Of a DNA stretch of 7,656 nt, positions 1 through 5,242 are shown in pieces. A program made the position numbers and the translations under genes. Numbering within the stretch: position 1 is the first letter of the stretch; each line of letters opens with the position of its first letter. Source of the stretch: UBA9676 sp036522155 (GTDB lineage: Bacteria > Actinomycetota > Actinomycetes > Streptosporangiales > Streptosporangiaceae); NCBI GenBank assembly GCA_036522155.1, contig DATDGI010000232.1, positions 1 through 7,656 of the forward strand. Reading direction: 5' to 3'. The notes beneath the pieces were generated by a model that was given only the letters and a program-made list of their open reading frames with translations, did not search any database and was not told the origin of the DNA.

Positions 1-401
1 GGGGCATCGCCGGCGTGGTGAACGTGCCGGGGCCGGGCGATACCACGTTTGGCGACCTCCTGGGCGCGTGTGCCCAGGTCACCGCGCCGCAGCGGGGCGA
101 CGGGCTGGAACTGCGGTGGGTGGCCGACCCCGTGCTGCTGGCCGCCGGGGCGTCACCCTGGATGGAACTGCCGATGTGGGCGCCCGATCTGCCGGAGTTC
201 GCCAGCATCTGGCGGGTTCCCAGCGACCGCGCGCTGCGGACCGGCATCCGCTACCGGCCGCTGCTGGACACGGTCAGCGATACCTGGCACTGGCTGCTGC
301 AGGACGCGGCCAGCCGGGACCGGCCGGTCTCCGGGTTCGACCGGTTGCCCGGGATCGGCCTCGACCCCGCCCGCGAGCAGGAGATCCTGGCCGCACTGTG
401 A
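1..401 (+). CDS. NAD-dependent epimerase/dehydratase (extended SDR family), C-terminal part
   Basis: The 3' end of a gene that enters from the left; the frame is open from base 3 and ends at TGA 399-401, leaving 132 visible residues. The Rossmann nucleotide-binding half lies outside the window. What remains looks like the substrate-side C-terminal region of extended short-chain dehydrogenases: an early N-x-x-GPGDTTFGDLL stretch (about residues 7-20), a W-R-V-x-x-x-R-A-L segment (about 70-78), then RPLLDTVSDTW (about 85-95), which resembles the closing helix in which sugar-epimerase-like proteins carry a 'pl.etl.dtw.w' pattern. A late G-L-D-P-x-R-E segment is also common in actinobacterial members. 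Third codon positions are strongly G/C. A GTG at 15 could be read as a start, but the homology-like pattern runs straight through it, so I treat the gene as partial. The substrate cannot be told. The stop overlaps the likely pyrE -35 box, so the genes are adjacent but probably separately transcribed. Confidence 0.72.
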   Translation, partial: GIAGVVNVPGPGDTTFGDLLGACAQVTAPQRGDGLELRWVADPVLLAAGASPWMELPMWAPDLPEFASIWRVPSDRALRTGIRYRPLLDTVSDTWHWLLQDAASRDRPVSGFDRLPGIGLDPAREQEILAAL

Positions 402-434
402 CCGGCTCACAGCCGCTGGGTAGGCTCGCGGCTC
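398..434 (+). promoter_or_regulatory. pyrE promoter, probably giving a leaderless mRNA
   Basis: GTGACC at 398-403 matches TTGACA at four of six positions. A 17-base spacer separates it from TAGGCT at 421-426, which fits the actinobacterial TANNNT -10 form. Eight bases follow before the GTG start at 435, so a transcript starting about 7-9 bases after the -10 box would begin at or next to the start codon. No Shine-Dalgarno-like purine run precedes the GTG. This is inference from motif and spacing only; no start-site data are available. Confidence 0.55.
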
Positions 435-971
435 GTGAGCGACCGCGACGAACTGCTGCGCGTAATCAAGGACAAGGCCGTGCTGCACGGCGACTTCGTG
501 CTGTCGTCCGGCCAGCGTGCGACCTGGTACATCGACCTGCGGCGGGTGCTGCTCAGCGGGCAGTCCGCACCGCTGGCCGGCCGGGTCATGCTCGCGGTCA
601 CCGCCGATCTTGACTACGACGCGGTCGGCGGGCTCACCCTGGGGGCTGACCCGGTGGCCGCGGCGATGATGCACGCGGCCGCGGGCCAGGGCCGGGCGCT
701 GGACGCCTTCGTCGTCCGCAAAGCGGGGAAGACCCATGGCCTGCAGCGCCGGATCGAGGGGCCCGGCGTCGCGGGGCGCCGGGTCCTGGCGGTGGAGGAC
801 ACCTCGACCACCGGCACCTCCGTGCTCACCGCCGTGGACGCGCTGCAGGAGGCGGGGGCGCTGGTGGCCGGGGTCGCGGTCATCGTCGAACGGGGCGCCC
901 GTGACCGGGTCACGGAGCGCGGGCTGCCGTTCCGGGCCGCCTACGACATGGGTGACCTGGGCCTGGGCTGA
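435..971 (+). CDS. pyrE: Orotate phosphoribosyltransferase
   Basis: Transfers ribose 5-phosphate from PRPP to orotate to give orotidine 5'-monophosphate, the fifth step of de novo UMP synthesis; cytosolic and, in this family, a homodimer. The protein is 178 residues, the usual size for actinobacterial PyrE. Family marks in order: F-V-L-S-S-G at 21-26 with W-Y-I-D-L-R at 31-36; the catalytic loop R-K-x-x-K-x-H-G at 95-102 (Lys96, Lys99, His101), which in the dimer reaches the partner's active site; and the PRPP-binding motif V-E-D-T-S-T-T-G-T-S at 120-129. All key residues are present. The GTG start at 435 is chosen because the N-terminal helix 'SDRDELLRVIKDKAVLHGDF' is the family's usual beginning and a -10 box sits just upstream. 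The last 31 bp overlap the dedA-like gene on the other strand. Confidence 0.96.
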   Translation: MSDRDELLRVIKDKAVLHGDFVLSSGQRATWYIDLRRVLLSGQSAPLAGRVMLAVTADLDYDAVGGLTLGADPVAAAMMHAAAGQGRALDAFVVRKAGKTHGLQRRIEGPGVAGRRVLAVEDTSTTGTSVLTAVDALQEAGALVAGVAVIVERGARDRVTERGLPFRAAYDMGDLGLG

Positions 972-1624
972 GCCTCCTGCTCGCCGTCCCGCTGCCGCCC
1001 GTCCCCGGCCGGGCCACCCGGCCCGGGGCCGTGCTCCTGCTGTTCCCGCCGGACCTCACGCAGCCGGTAGGCGATGAACGCGGCGATGGCGAGGATCACC
1101 ACGGCGGCGATCCCGTAGCCAGCGACCTTGATCCCGTTGCCCACGCTCGTCCAGGCGTCGCCGAGCGCGTACCCGATGAGGGAGATGGCGGTCACCCAGA
1201 TCGCGGTGCCGACCAGGCTGAGAATGCCGAACAGCAGCGGCGGCACCTCGATGATGCCCGCCGCGATAGATACGAAGGTGCGGACGACCGGCAGCGCCCG
1301 CCCAAGCGGGATCGCCCAGATGCCCCGGCCGGCCACGAACCGCTCGGCCCGGTCCACATCCGCCTGCGTGACGAGCAGGTACTTGCCGAACCGGTGGACG
1401 AGCGGGCGGCCGCCTGCCCGTCCCACGCCGTAGGAGACGAACGAGCCGAGCAGCTCGGCCACGGTTCCCACCACTATGACGCCGACGATGCTGAGATGCC
1501 CCTGGAAGGCCAGTACGCCGGCAAAACCGAAGGTGACCTCGGAGGGAATCGGGACGCAGCACGCTTCGAGGAAACCGAACAGGAAGACGGCGGCGTAGCC
1601 CCAGTGGATGAGAAAGCTCTCCAT
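941..1624 (-). CDS. DedA-family membrane protein (VTT/SNARE-associated domain)
   Basis: A 227-residue integral membrane protein of the DedA superfamily. Members have been linked to envelope homeostasis and proton-dependent transport, and recently to flipping of lipid carriers; which role applies here cannot be read from sequence. Visible family marks: an early membrane segment ending in Glu20, then P-I-P-S-E at 25-29; hydrophobic stretches at about 31-66; G-R-A-L-P-x-x-R at 108-115 with Arg109 and Arg115, the pair matching the conserved arginines of the family; a hydrophobic block at 118-150 ending in G-Y-A-L-G (151-155); and a last membrane helix at about 168-186. The tail after residue 187 is charged, Gly/Pro/Gln/Arg-rich and probably disordered. 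ATG at 1622-1624 is preceded by AGGGAG only 2 bases upstream, which is close. The gene diverges from fba and converges on pyrE with a 31-bp overlap. DedA next to fba is an arrangement I recall from mycobacteria. Confidence 0.92.
   Translation of the reverse strand: MESFLIHWGYAAVFLFGFLEACCVPIPSEVTFGFAGVLAFQGHLSIVGVIVVGTVAELLGSFVSYGVGRAGGRPLVHRFGKYLLVTQADVDRAERFVAGRGIWAIPLGRALPVVRTFVSIAAGIIEVPPLLFGILSLVGTAIWVTAISLIGYALGDAWTSVGNGIKVAGYGIAAVVILAIAAFIAYRLREVRREQQEHGPGPGGPAGDGRQRDGEQEAQPRPRSPMS
1009..1026 (+). terminator. Possible terminator hairpin after pyrE (no U-run)
   Basis: A perfect 7-bp inverted repeat, CCGGGCC (1009-1015) and GGCCCGG (1020-1026), with a 4-base loop ACCC, begins 38 bases after the pyrE stop. 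There is no T-run behind it, which is common for candidate terminators in very GC-rich actinobacteria but weakens the call. It lies inside the C-terminal coding sequence of the opposing DedA-type gene (its Gly/Pro-rich tail), so the symmetry could simply reflect GGN/CCN codons. Confidence 0.3.
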
Positions 1625-1673
1625 AGCTCCCTGTTGTACCGCATGCGGGCGGGTGGCATGACCGGTGCGGCCG

Positions 1674-1679
1674 AGCTTA
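1674..1679 (-). promoter_or_regulatory. Candidate -10 box for the DedA-family gene
   Basis: On the minus strand TAAGCT fits TANNNT. A start site near 1667 would give a leader of roughly 43 bases. The hexamer 17 bases upstream (AGCCGG) does not resemble TTGACA, so only the -10 box supports this. Confidence 0.28.
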
Positions 1680-1701
1680 GGAGCACCTTTACCAGTCCGG
1701 C

Positions 1702-1710
1702 TGAGATACT
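1702..1710 (+). promoter_or_regulatory. Candidate extended -10 promoter for fba
   Basis: TGA-GATACT (1702-1710) reads as an extended -10 element: TG, one base, then a hexamer matching TATAAT at four of six positions. Transcription from about 1717 would give a leader of some 27 bases containing the ribosome binding site. No convincing -35 box is seen. The 119-bp gap between the divergent genes (1625-1743) must hold promoters for both, and this is the best plus-strand candidate. Confidence 0.28.
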
Positions 1711-1727
1711 GGGCCCACGACGAGACT

Positions 1728-1734
1728 GGAGGAG
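1728..1734 (+). promoter_or_regulatory. Ribosome binding site of fba
   Basis: GGAGGAG lies 9 bases before the ATG at 1744. It is the strongest Shine-Dalgarno sequence in the window and fixes the fba start. It contrasts with pyrE and the sensor kinase gene, which have none. Confidence 0.8.
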
Positions 1735-1743
1735 CCGACTGCT

Positions 1744-2766
1744 ATGCCGATCGCCACCCCAGAGGTCTACGCCCAGATGCTCGACCACGCCAAGGAGCAC
1801 GGTTTCGCTTACCCGGCGATCAACGTGACGTCGAGCCAGACGCTCAACGCCGCCCTCCGCGGGTTCGCCGACGCCGGCAGCGACGGGATCGTGCAGGTCT
1901 CCACCGGCGGCGCCGAGTACCTGTCGGGTTCAGCGGTCAAGGACATGGTCACCGGCTCCATCGCGCTCTCCCATTTTGCCCGGAGTGTGGCGGTGAAGTA
2001 CCCGGTGAACATCGCCCTGCACACCGATCACTGCCCCAAGGACAAGCTGGACGGCTTCATGCGCCCGCTGGTCGCCCTGTCCAGGGAGCGGGTGGCCCGC
2101 GGGGAGGAGCCACTCTTCCAGTCGCATATGTGGGACGGCTCGGCGGTGCCACTGGCCGAGAACCTGGCCATCGCCGCCGAACTGCTCGACCAGTGCGCGG
2201 CCGCGCACACGGTCATGGAGATGGAGATCGGCGTGGTCGGCGGCGAGGAGGACGGCATCGTCGGCGAGATCAACGAGAAGCTCTACAGCACCCCCGAGGA
2301 CGCCCTGGCCACCGCCGAGGCCATCGGGCTCGGTGAGCGGGGCCGCTACATCCTGGCCGCCACCTTCGGCAACGTGCACGGCGTCTACAAGCCGGGGCAT
2401 GTGTCCCTGCGCCCGGGCGTGCTGAAGGAGATCCAGGACGTGGTCGGGGCCAAGTACGGCCTGGACAAGCCGTTCGACCTGGTCTTCCACGGCGGCTCGG
2501 GCTCCGCCCTGTCGGAGATCCGGGAGGCGATCTCTTACGGCGCGGTCAAGATGAACGTGGACACCGACACCCAGTACGCCTTCACCCGCCCGATCGCGGC
2601 CCACATGTTCTCGCACTACGACGGGGTGCTGAAGGTCGACGGCGACGTGGGCGACAAGAAGGCCTACGACCCGCGGTCCTACGGCAAGGCAGGCGAAGCC
2701 GGAATGGCCGCCCGGGTGGTCCAGGCCTGCGAAGACCTCATGTCGGCCGGCAAGCACCTCGCCTGA
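1744..2766 (+). CDS. fba: Fructose-bisphosphate aldolase, class II (zinc-dependent)
   Basis: Reversibly cleaves fructose 1,6-bisphosphate into dihydroxyacetone phosphate and glyceraldehyde 3-phosphate in glycolysis and gluconeogenesis; cytosolic, metal-dependent. At 340 residues it has the length expected for the class IIA group found in actinobacteria. Key parts: H-T-D-H-C at 93-97, where by family analogy Asp95 is the catalytic acid/base and His96 binds zinc; M-E-x-E-I-G-V-V-G-G-E-E-D at 158-170, containing the second signature with its acidic residues; F-G-N-V-H-G-V-Y at 208-215 with zinc ligand His212; F-H-G-G-S-G-S at 248-254 with His249, the third zinc ligand and phosphate-binding glycines; and N-V-D-T-D-T-Q-Y-A-F at 281-290, the other phosphate-binding segment. 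No key residue is missing. Start chosen from the strong GGAGGAG 9 bases upstream. The DUF3151-type gene begins one base after the stop, so the two are probably cotranscribed and translationally coupled. Confidence 0.97.
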   Translation: MPIATPEVYAQMLDHAKEHGFAYPAINVTSSQTLNAALRGFADAGSDGIVQVSTGGAEYLSGSAVKDMVTGSIALSHFARSVAVKYPVNIALHTDHCPKDKLDGFMRPLVALSRERVARGEEPLFQSHMWDGSAVPLAENLAIAAELLDQCAAAHTVMEMEIGVVGGEEDGIVGEINEKLYSTPEDALATAEAIGLGERGRYILAATFGNVHGVYKPGHVSLRPGVLKEIQDVVGAKYGLDKPFDLVFHGGSGSALSEIREAISYGAVKMNVDTDTQYAFTRPIAAHMFSHYDGVLKVDGDVGDKKAYDPRSYGKAGEAGMAARVVQACEDLMSAGKHLA

Positions 2767-2767
2767 C

Positions 2768-3178
2768 ATGGAACCTCGGGATCTGCTGGCCGGGCCGCCG
2801 GCCACCTACCTGCCCGCGGACCCGGCGGCGGAGGAACTGGCCGCCGGCGTCGCCCCCGCCGCCGTGGCCGCCGCCCATCCGGGCTGCCTGGCCGCCTGGG
2901 CCGCGCTCGCCGAGGCCGCGCTGGCCGATGGCGAGACGGTGACCGCGTACGCGTTCGCGCGCACCGGCTACCACCGTGGGCTCGATCAGCTGCGGCGGGC
3001 CGGCTGGCACGGCCACGGGCCGATCCCCTGGGAACACGAGCCGAACCGCGGCTTCCTGCGGTCGCTGAACGCGCTCGGCCAGGCCGCCGCGGCACTCGGC
3101 GAGACCGGCGAGGCCGAGCGCTGCCGCCAGTTCCTGCACGATGCCAGCCCGGCGGCGGCCGCCGCGCTAACCAACTAG
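2768..3178 (+). CDS. DUF3151-family protein of unknown function
   Basis: A 136-residue, probably soluble and mostly helical protein with no signal peptide or membrane segment. I recognise the pattern of the actinobacterial DUF3151 family. The distinctive core is residues 58-100: V-T-A-Y-A-F-A-R-T-G-Y-H-R-G-L-D followed by L-R-R-x-G-W-x-G-x-G-P-I-P-W-E-H-E-P-N-R-G-F-L-R. The helices at 36-75 and 97-125, rich in Ala and Leu, look like tetratricopeptide-type pairs; this is my impression, not a known fact. The function of the family is not known to me. ATG at 2768 is one base after the fba stop, with no Shine-Dalgarno of its own, so translation very likely depends on ribosomes finishing fba. The fba-DUF3151-purA neighbourhood recurs in actinobacteria, hinting at a link to central carbon or purine metabolism, but that is inference. 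Confidence 0.85.
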   Translation: MEPRDLLAGPPATYLPADPAAEELAAGVAPAAVAAAHPGCLAAWAALAEAALADGETVTAYAFARTGYHRGLDQLRRAGWHGHGPIPWEHEPNRGFLRSLNALGQAAAALGETGEAERCRQFLHDASPAAAAALTN

Positions 3179-3212
3179 TCCCCGGGGCCACCGGCGGCGG
3201 GCAGGCGTGGAG

Positions 3213-3249
3213 TAACCTCGGACTCCGCGCGGCGGCGGCCGGGAAGGGG
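3213..3249 (+). promoter_or_regulatory. purA promoter -10 box and ribosome binding site
   Basis: TAACCT at 3213-3218 fits the TANNNT -10 form. A start near 3225 would give a leader of about 33 bases. GAAGGGG at 3243-3249 is a reasonable Shine-Dalgarno sequence 8 bases before the ATG at 3258. No TTGACA-like -35 box is seen at the right distance. The 79-bp gap after the DUF3151-type gene supports separate transcription, though readthrough is possible. Confidence 0.45.
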
Positions 3250-3257
3250 CTGGACAG

Positions 3258-4541
3258 ATGCCGGCCATTGTGCTGGTGGGCGCCCAATGGGGTGACGAGG
3301 GCAAGGGCAAGGCGACCGATCTGCTCGGCGATCGCGTCGACTACGTGGTCAGGTACCAGGGCGGCAACAACGCCGGCCACACGGTGGTCATCGGCGACGA
3401 GAGCTACGCGCTTCACCTGCTGCCGTCCGGCGTGCTGTCCCCGCAGGTCACCCCGGTCATTGGCAACGGGGTCGTGATCGACCCCGAGGTGCTGATCGCC
3501 GAGATCGACGGCCTGGCCGAGCGCGGCGTGTCCTGCGACCGGCTGCTGATCTCCGCAAACGCGCACCTGATCATGCCCCACCACCGGGCGCTGGACAAGG
3601 TGACCGAGCGCTACCTCGGCGATGCCCGGATCGGCACCACGGGCCGCGGCATCGGCCCCACCTACGGCGACAAGGTGGCCCGCACCGGGATCAGGGTCCA
3701 GGACCTGTTCGACCCGGGCATCCTGGCGCAGAAGCTGGATCTGGTCCTCCGCGAGAAGAACCAGGTCCTGACCAAGGTCTACAACCGGCGCGGCATCGAC
3801 GCCGCCGCCGTCACGAAGGAGTACCTCGGTTACGGCCAGCGGATGCGGCCCTATCTCGCCGACACCGCCCTGGTCCTGAACCGGGCGCTGGACGAGGACC
3901 GGACGGTCCTGCTGGAGGGCGCCCAGGCCACCATGCTCGACGTGGACCACGGCAGCTACCCGTTCGTCACCTCATCCTCGCCCACCGCCGGGGGAGCCTG
4001 CGCGGGCTCGGGTATCGGGCCGACCCGGATCACCAAGGTGATCGGCATCGTCAAGGCCTACACCACCCGGGTGGGCGCCGGGCCGTTCCCCACCGAGGCC
4101 ACCGGCGAGGATGGCGACTGGCTCCGCCAGGCCGGCGGGGAGTTCGGGGTGACCACCGGCCGGCCACGCCGCACCGGCTGGTTCGACTCGGTCATCGCCC
4201 GCTACGCCACCCGGGTGAACGGAATCACCGACTTCTTCCTGACCAAGCTCGATGTCCTCTCCGGGCTGGACCGGGTCCCCCTGTGCGTCGCCTACGAGGT
4301 CGACGGGACCAGGCACGACGAGATCCCGATGACGCAGACCGGCTTCCACCACGCGGTCCCCGTCTACCAGTACTTCGACGGCTGGCAGGAACGCCTGTCG
4401 GAGGTGCGGGACTTCGCTGGCCTGCCGCGGAACGCCCAGGCCTACGTGCGCGCGGTGGAGCAGGCGATTGGCGCTCCGGTGGCCGCGATCGGCACCGGCC
4501 CCCGCCGCGACCAGACGTTCCAGCTGCGCCCGCTCATCTGA
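3258..4541 (+). CDS. purA: Adenylosuccinate synthetase
   Basis: Joins IMP and L-aspartate using GTP to form adenylosuccinate, the first committed step from IMP to AMP; cytosolic, homodimeric in known members. The protein is 427 residues, full length for bacterial PurA. Motifs in order: G-D-E-G-K-G-K at 12-18 (GTP/phosphate loop, catalytic Asp13); G-G-N-N-A-G-H-T-V at 35-43 with catalytic His41; G-T-T-G-R-G-I-G-P-T-Y at 126-136 (IMP binding); L-E-G-A-Q at 219-223; V-T-T-G-R-P-R-R-T-G-W at 298-308, the loop that binds aspartate and IMP; T-K-L-D-V-L at 329-334 (guanine recognition, Lys330 and Asp332); and G-T-G-P-R-R-D-Q-T at 412-420. Every catalytic element is intact. The ATG at 3258 has a purine-rich site 8 bases upstream, and MPAIVLVGAQWGDEGKGK is the family's normal N-terminus. 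It ends 53 bp from the stop of the convergent response regulator gene. Confidence 0.98.
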   Translation: MPAIVLVGAQWGDEGKGKATDLLGDRVDYVVRYQGGNNAGHTVVIGDESYALHLLPSGVLSPQVTPVIGNGVVIDPEVLIAEIDGLAERGVSCDRLLISANAHLIMPHHRALDKVTERYLGDARIGTTGRGIGPTYGDKVARTGIRVQDLFDPGILAQKLDLVLREKNQVLTKVYNRRGIDAAAVTKEYLGYGQRMRPYLADTALVLNRALDEDRTVLLEGAQATMLDVDHGSYPFVTSSSPTAGGACAGSGIGPTRITKVIGIVKAYTTRVGAGPFPTEATGEDGDWLRQAGGEFGVTTGRPRRTGWFDSVIARYATRVNGITDFFLTKLDVLSGLDRVPLCVAYEVDGTRHDEIPMTQTGFHHAVPVYQYFDGWQERLSEVRDFAGLPRNAQAYVRAVEQAIGAPVAAIGTGPRRDQTFQLRPLI

Positions 4542-4551
4542 CCGCCTCGCC

Positions 4552-4583
4552 GCCCCGGTCAGCCCGGCCGGTTCCGCCGGGGC
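4552..4583. terminator. Possible bidirectional terminator between purA and the response regulator gene
   Basis: GCCCCGG (4552-4558) and CCGGGGC (4577-4583) are perfect 7-bp complements with an 18-base loop. The loop contains a further palindrome, CCGGCCGG (4564-4571), that could compete with or stack on the stem. It lies 10 bases after the purA stop and 11 bases beyond the stop of the opposing regulator gene, where a shared terminator is expected. There is no U-run on either strand, so any termination activity is unproven. Confidence 0.4.
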
Positions 4584-4594
4584 CAGTCTCCCGG

Positions 4595-5242
4595 TCAGTC
4601 CGCACTCAGGAAACGCAGCACGGCCAGCACCCGCCGGTCCCCGTCGTCGTCACCCGGATGCAGGCCGAGCTTGGCGAAGATGCTGTTGATGTGCTTGGCC
4701 ACGGCGCTGTCGCTCACCACCAGGGCCTTGGCGATGGCGGTGTTGGAACGGCCTTCGGCCATCAGCGCCAGCACATCGCGTTCCCGCGCCGTCAGCCGGT
4801 CCAGCGGATCACTGCGCTGGCGGACCAGCAGCTGGGCCACTACCTCCGGATCGAGCGCGGTGCCCCCGGCCGCCACCCGGCGCAACGCGTCGAGGAATTC
4901 GGCGACGTCGGCCACCCTGTCCTTCAGCAGGTAACCGACCCCACTGGTGTGCGCCGACAGCAGGTCAGCGGCGTAGCGTTCCTCGACGTACTGGGAAAGC
5001 ACCAGCACGGCGACGGCCGGCCACTCCCGGCGGATGACCAGAGCCGCCCGCAGCCCCTCGTCGGTGTGCGACGGCGGCATCCGGACGTCCACGATCACCA
5101 CGTCGGGCTGGTGCTCAGCCACCGCGGCCAGCAGCCCGTCCGCGTCCCCGGCCGCCGCGGCGACCTCGATCCCGGCCCCCTCAAGCAGCCGGATCAGCCC
5201 GGCCCGCAGCAGCACCGAATCCTCGGCGATCACGGTGCGCAC
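4595..5242 (-). CDS. Two-component response regulator, NarL/FixJ (LuxR-type HTH) family
   Basis: A 215-residue DNA-binding regulator, presumably phosphorylated by the kinase encoded just upstream. Receiver domain about 1-118: acidic pair Glu7-Asp8, phospho-acceptor Asp52 in V-I-V-D-V-R-M-P-P, the switch Ser83 in V-L-V-L-S-Q-Y, and Lys107 in Y-L-L-K-D. The D-V-R-M-P-P-x-x-T-D-E-G-L pattern (52-64) is typical of actinobacterial partners of HisKA_3 kinases. A linker at 119-147 leads to a LuxR-type helix-turn-helix at about 148-195: L-T-A-R-E-R-D-V-L-A-L-M-A-E-G-R-S-N, then the recognition helix around V-S-D-S-A-V-A-K-H-I-N-S-I-F-A-K-L-G-L. The C-terminal D-D-D-G-D-R-R-V-L-A-V-L segment is also standard. 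ATG at 5240-5242 overlaps the end of the kinase gene by 13 bp, so it is cotranscribed and likely translationally coupled. The regulated genes are not identifiable. Confidence 0.95.
   Translation of the reverse strand: MRTVIAEDSVLLRAGLIRLLEGAGIEVAAAAGDADGLLAAVAEHQPDVVIVDVRMPPSHTDEGLRAALVIRREWPAVAVLVLSQYVEERYAADLLSAHTSGVGYLLKDRVADVAEFLDALRRVAAGGTALDPEVVAQLLVRQRSDPLDRLTARERDVLALMAEGRSNTAIAKALVVSDSAVAKHINSIFAKLGLHPGDDDGDRRVLAVLRFLSAD

Noticed and set aside
15..17. GTG at 15 as the true start of the first gene
   Set aside because: The frame is open to the left edge and the visible part matches only the C-terminal portion of an extended SDR protein, so the real start is outside the window.
1031..1828. 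Plus-strand frame of 265 codons over the DedA-family gene
   Set aside because: It is antisense to a protein with clear DedA motifs, crosses the fba start region, and its product is an Asp/Arg/Gly-rich shadow.
3179..3212. CCCCGGGG and GCC/GGC repeats after the DUF3151-type gene as a terminator
   Set aside because: The palindrome has no loop of useful size and no longer stem could be built without mismatches; too weak to list.
2679..3950. A 423-codon minus-strand frame across fba, the DUF3151-type gene and purA
   Set aside because: It is antisense to three recognised genes and has no recognisable domain; its second half is Arg/Pro/Ser-rich repeats typical of a shadow frame.
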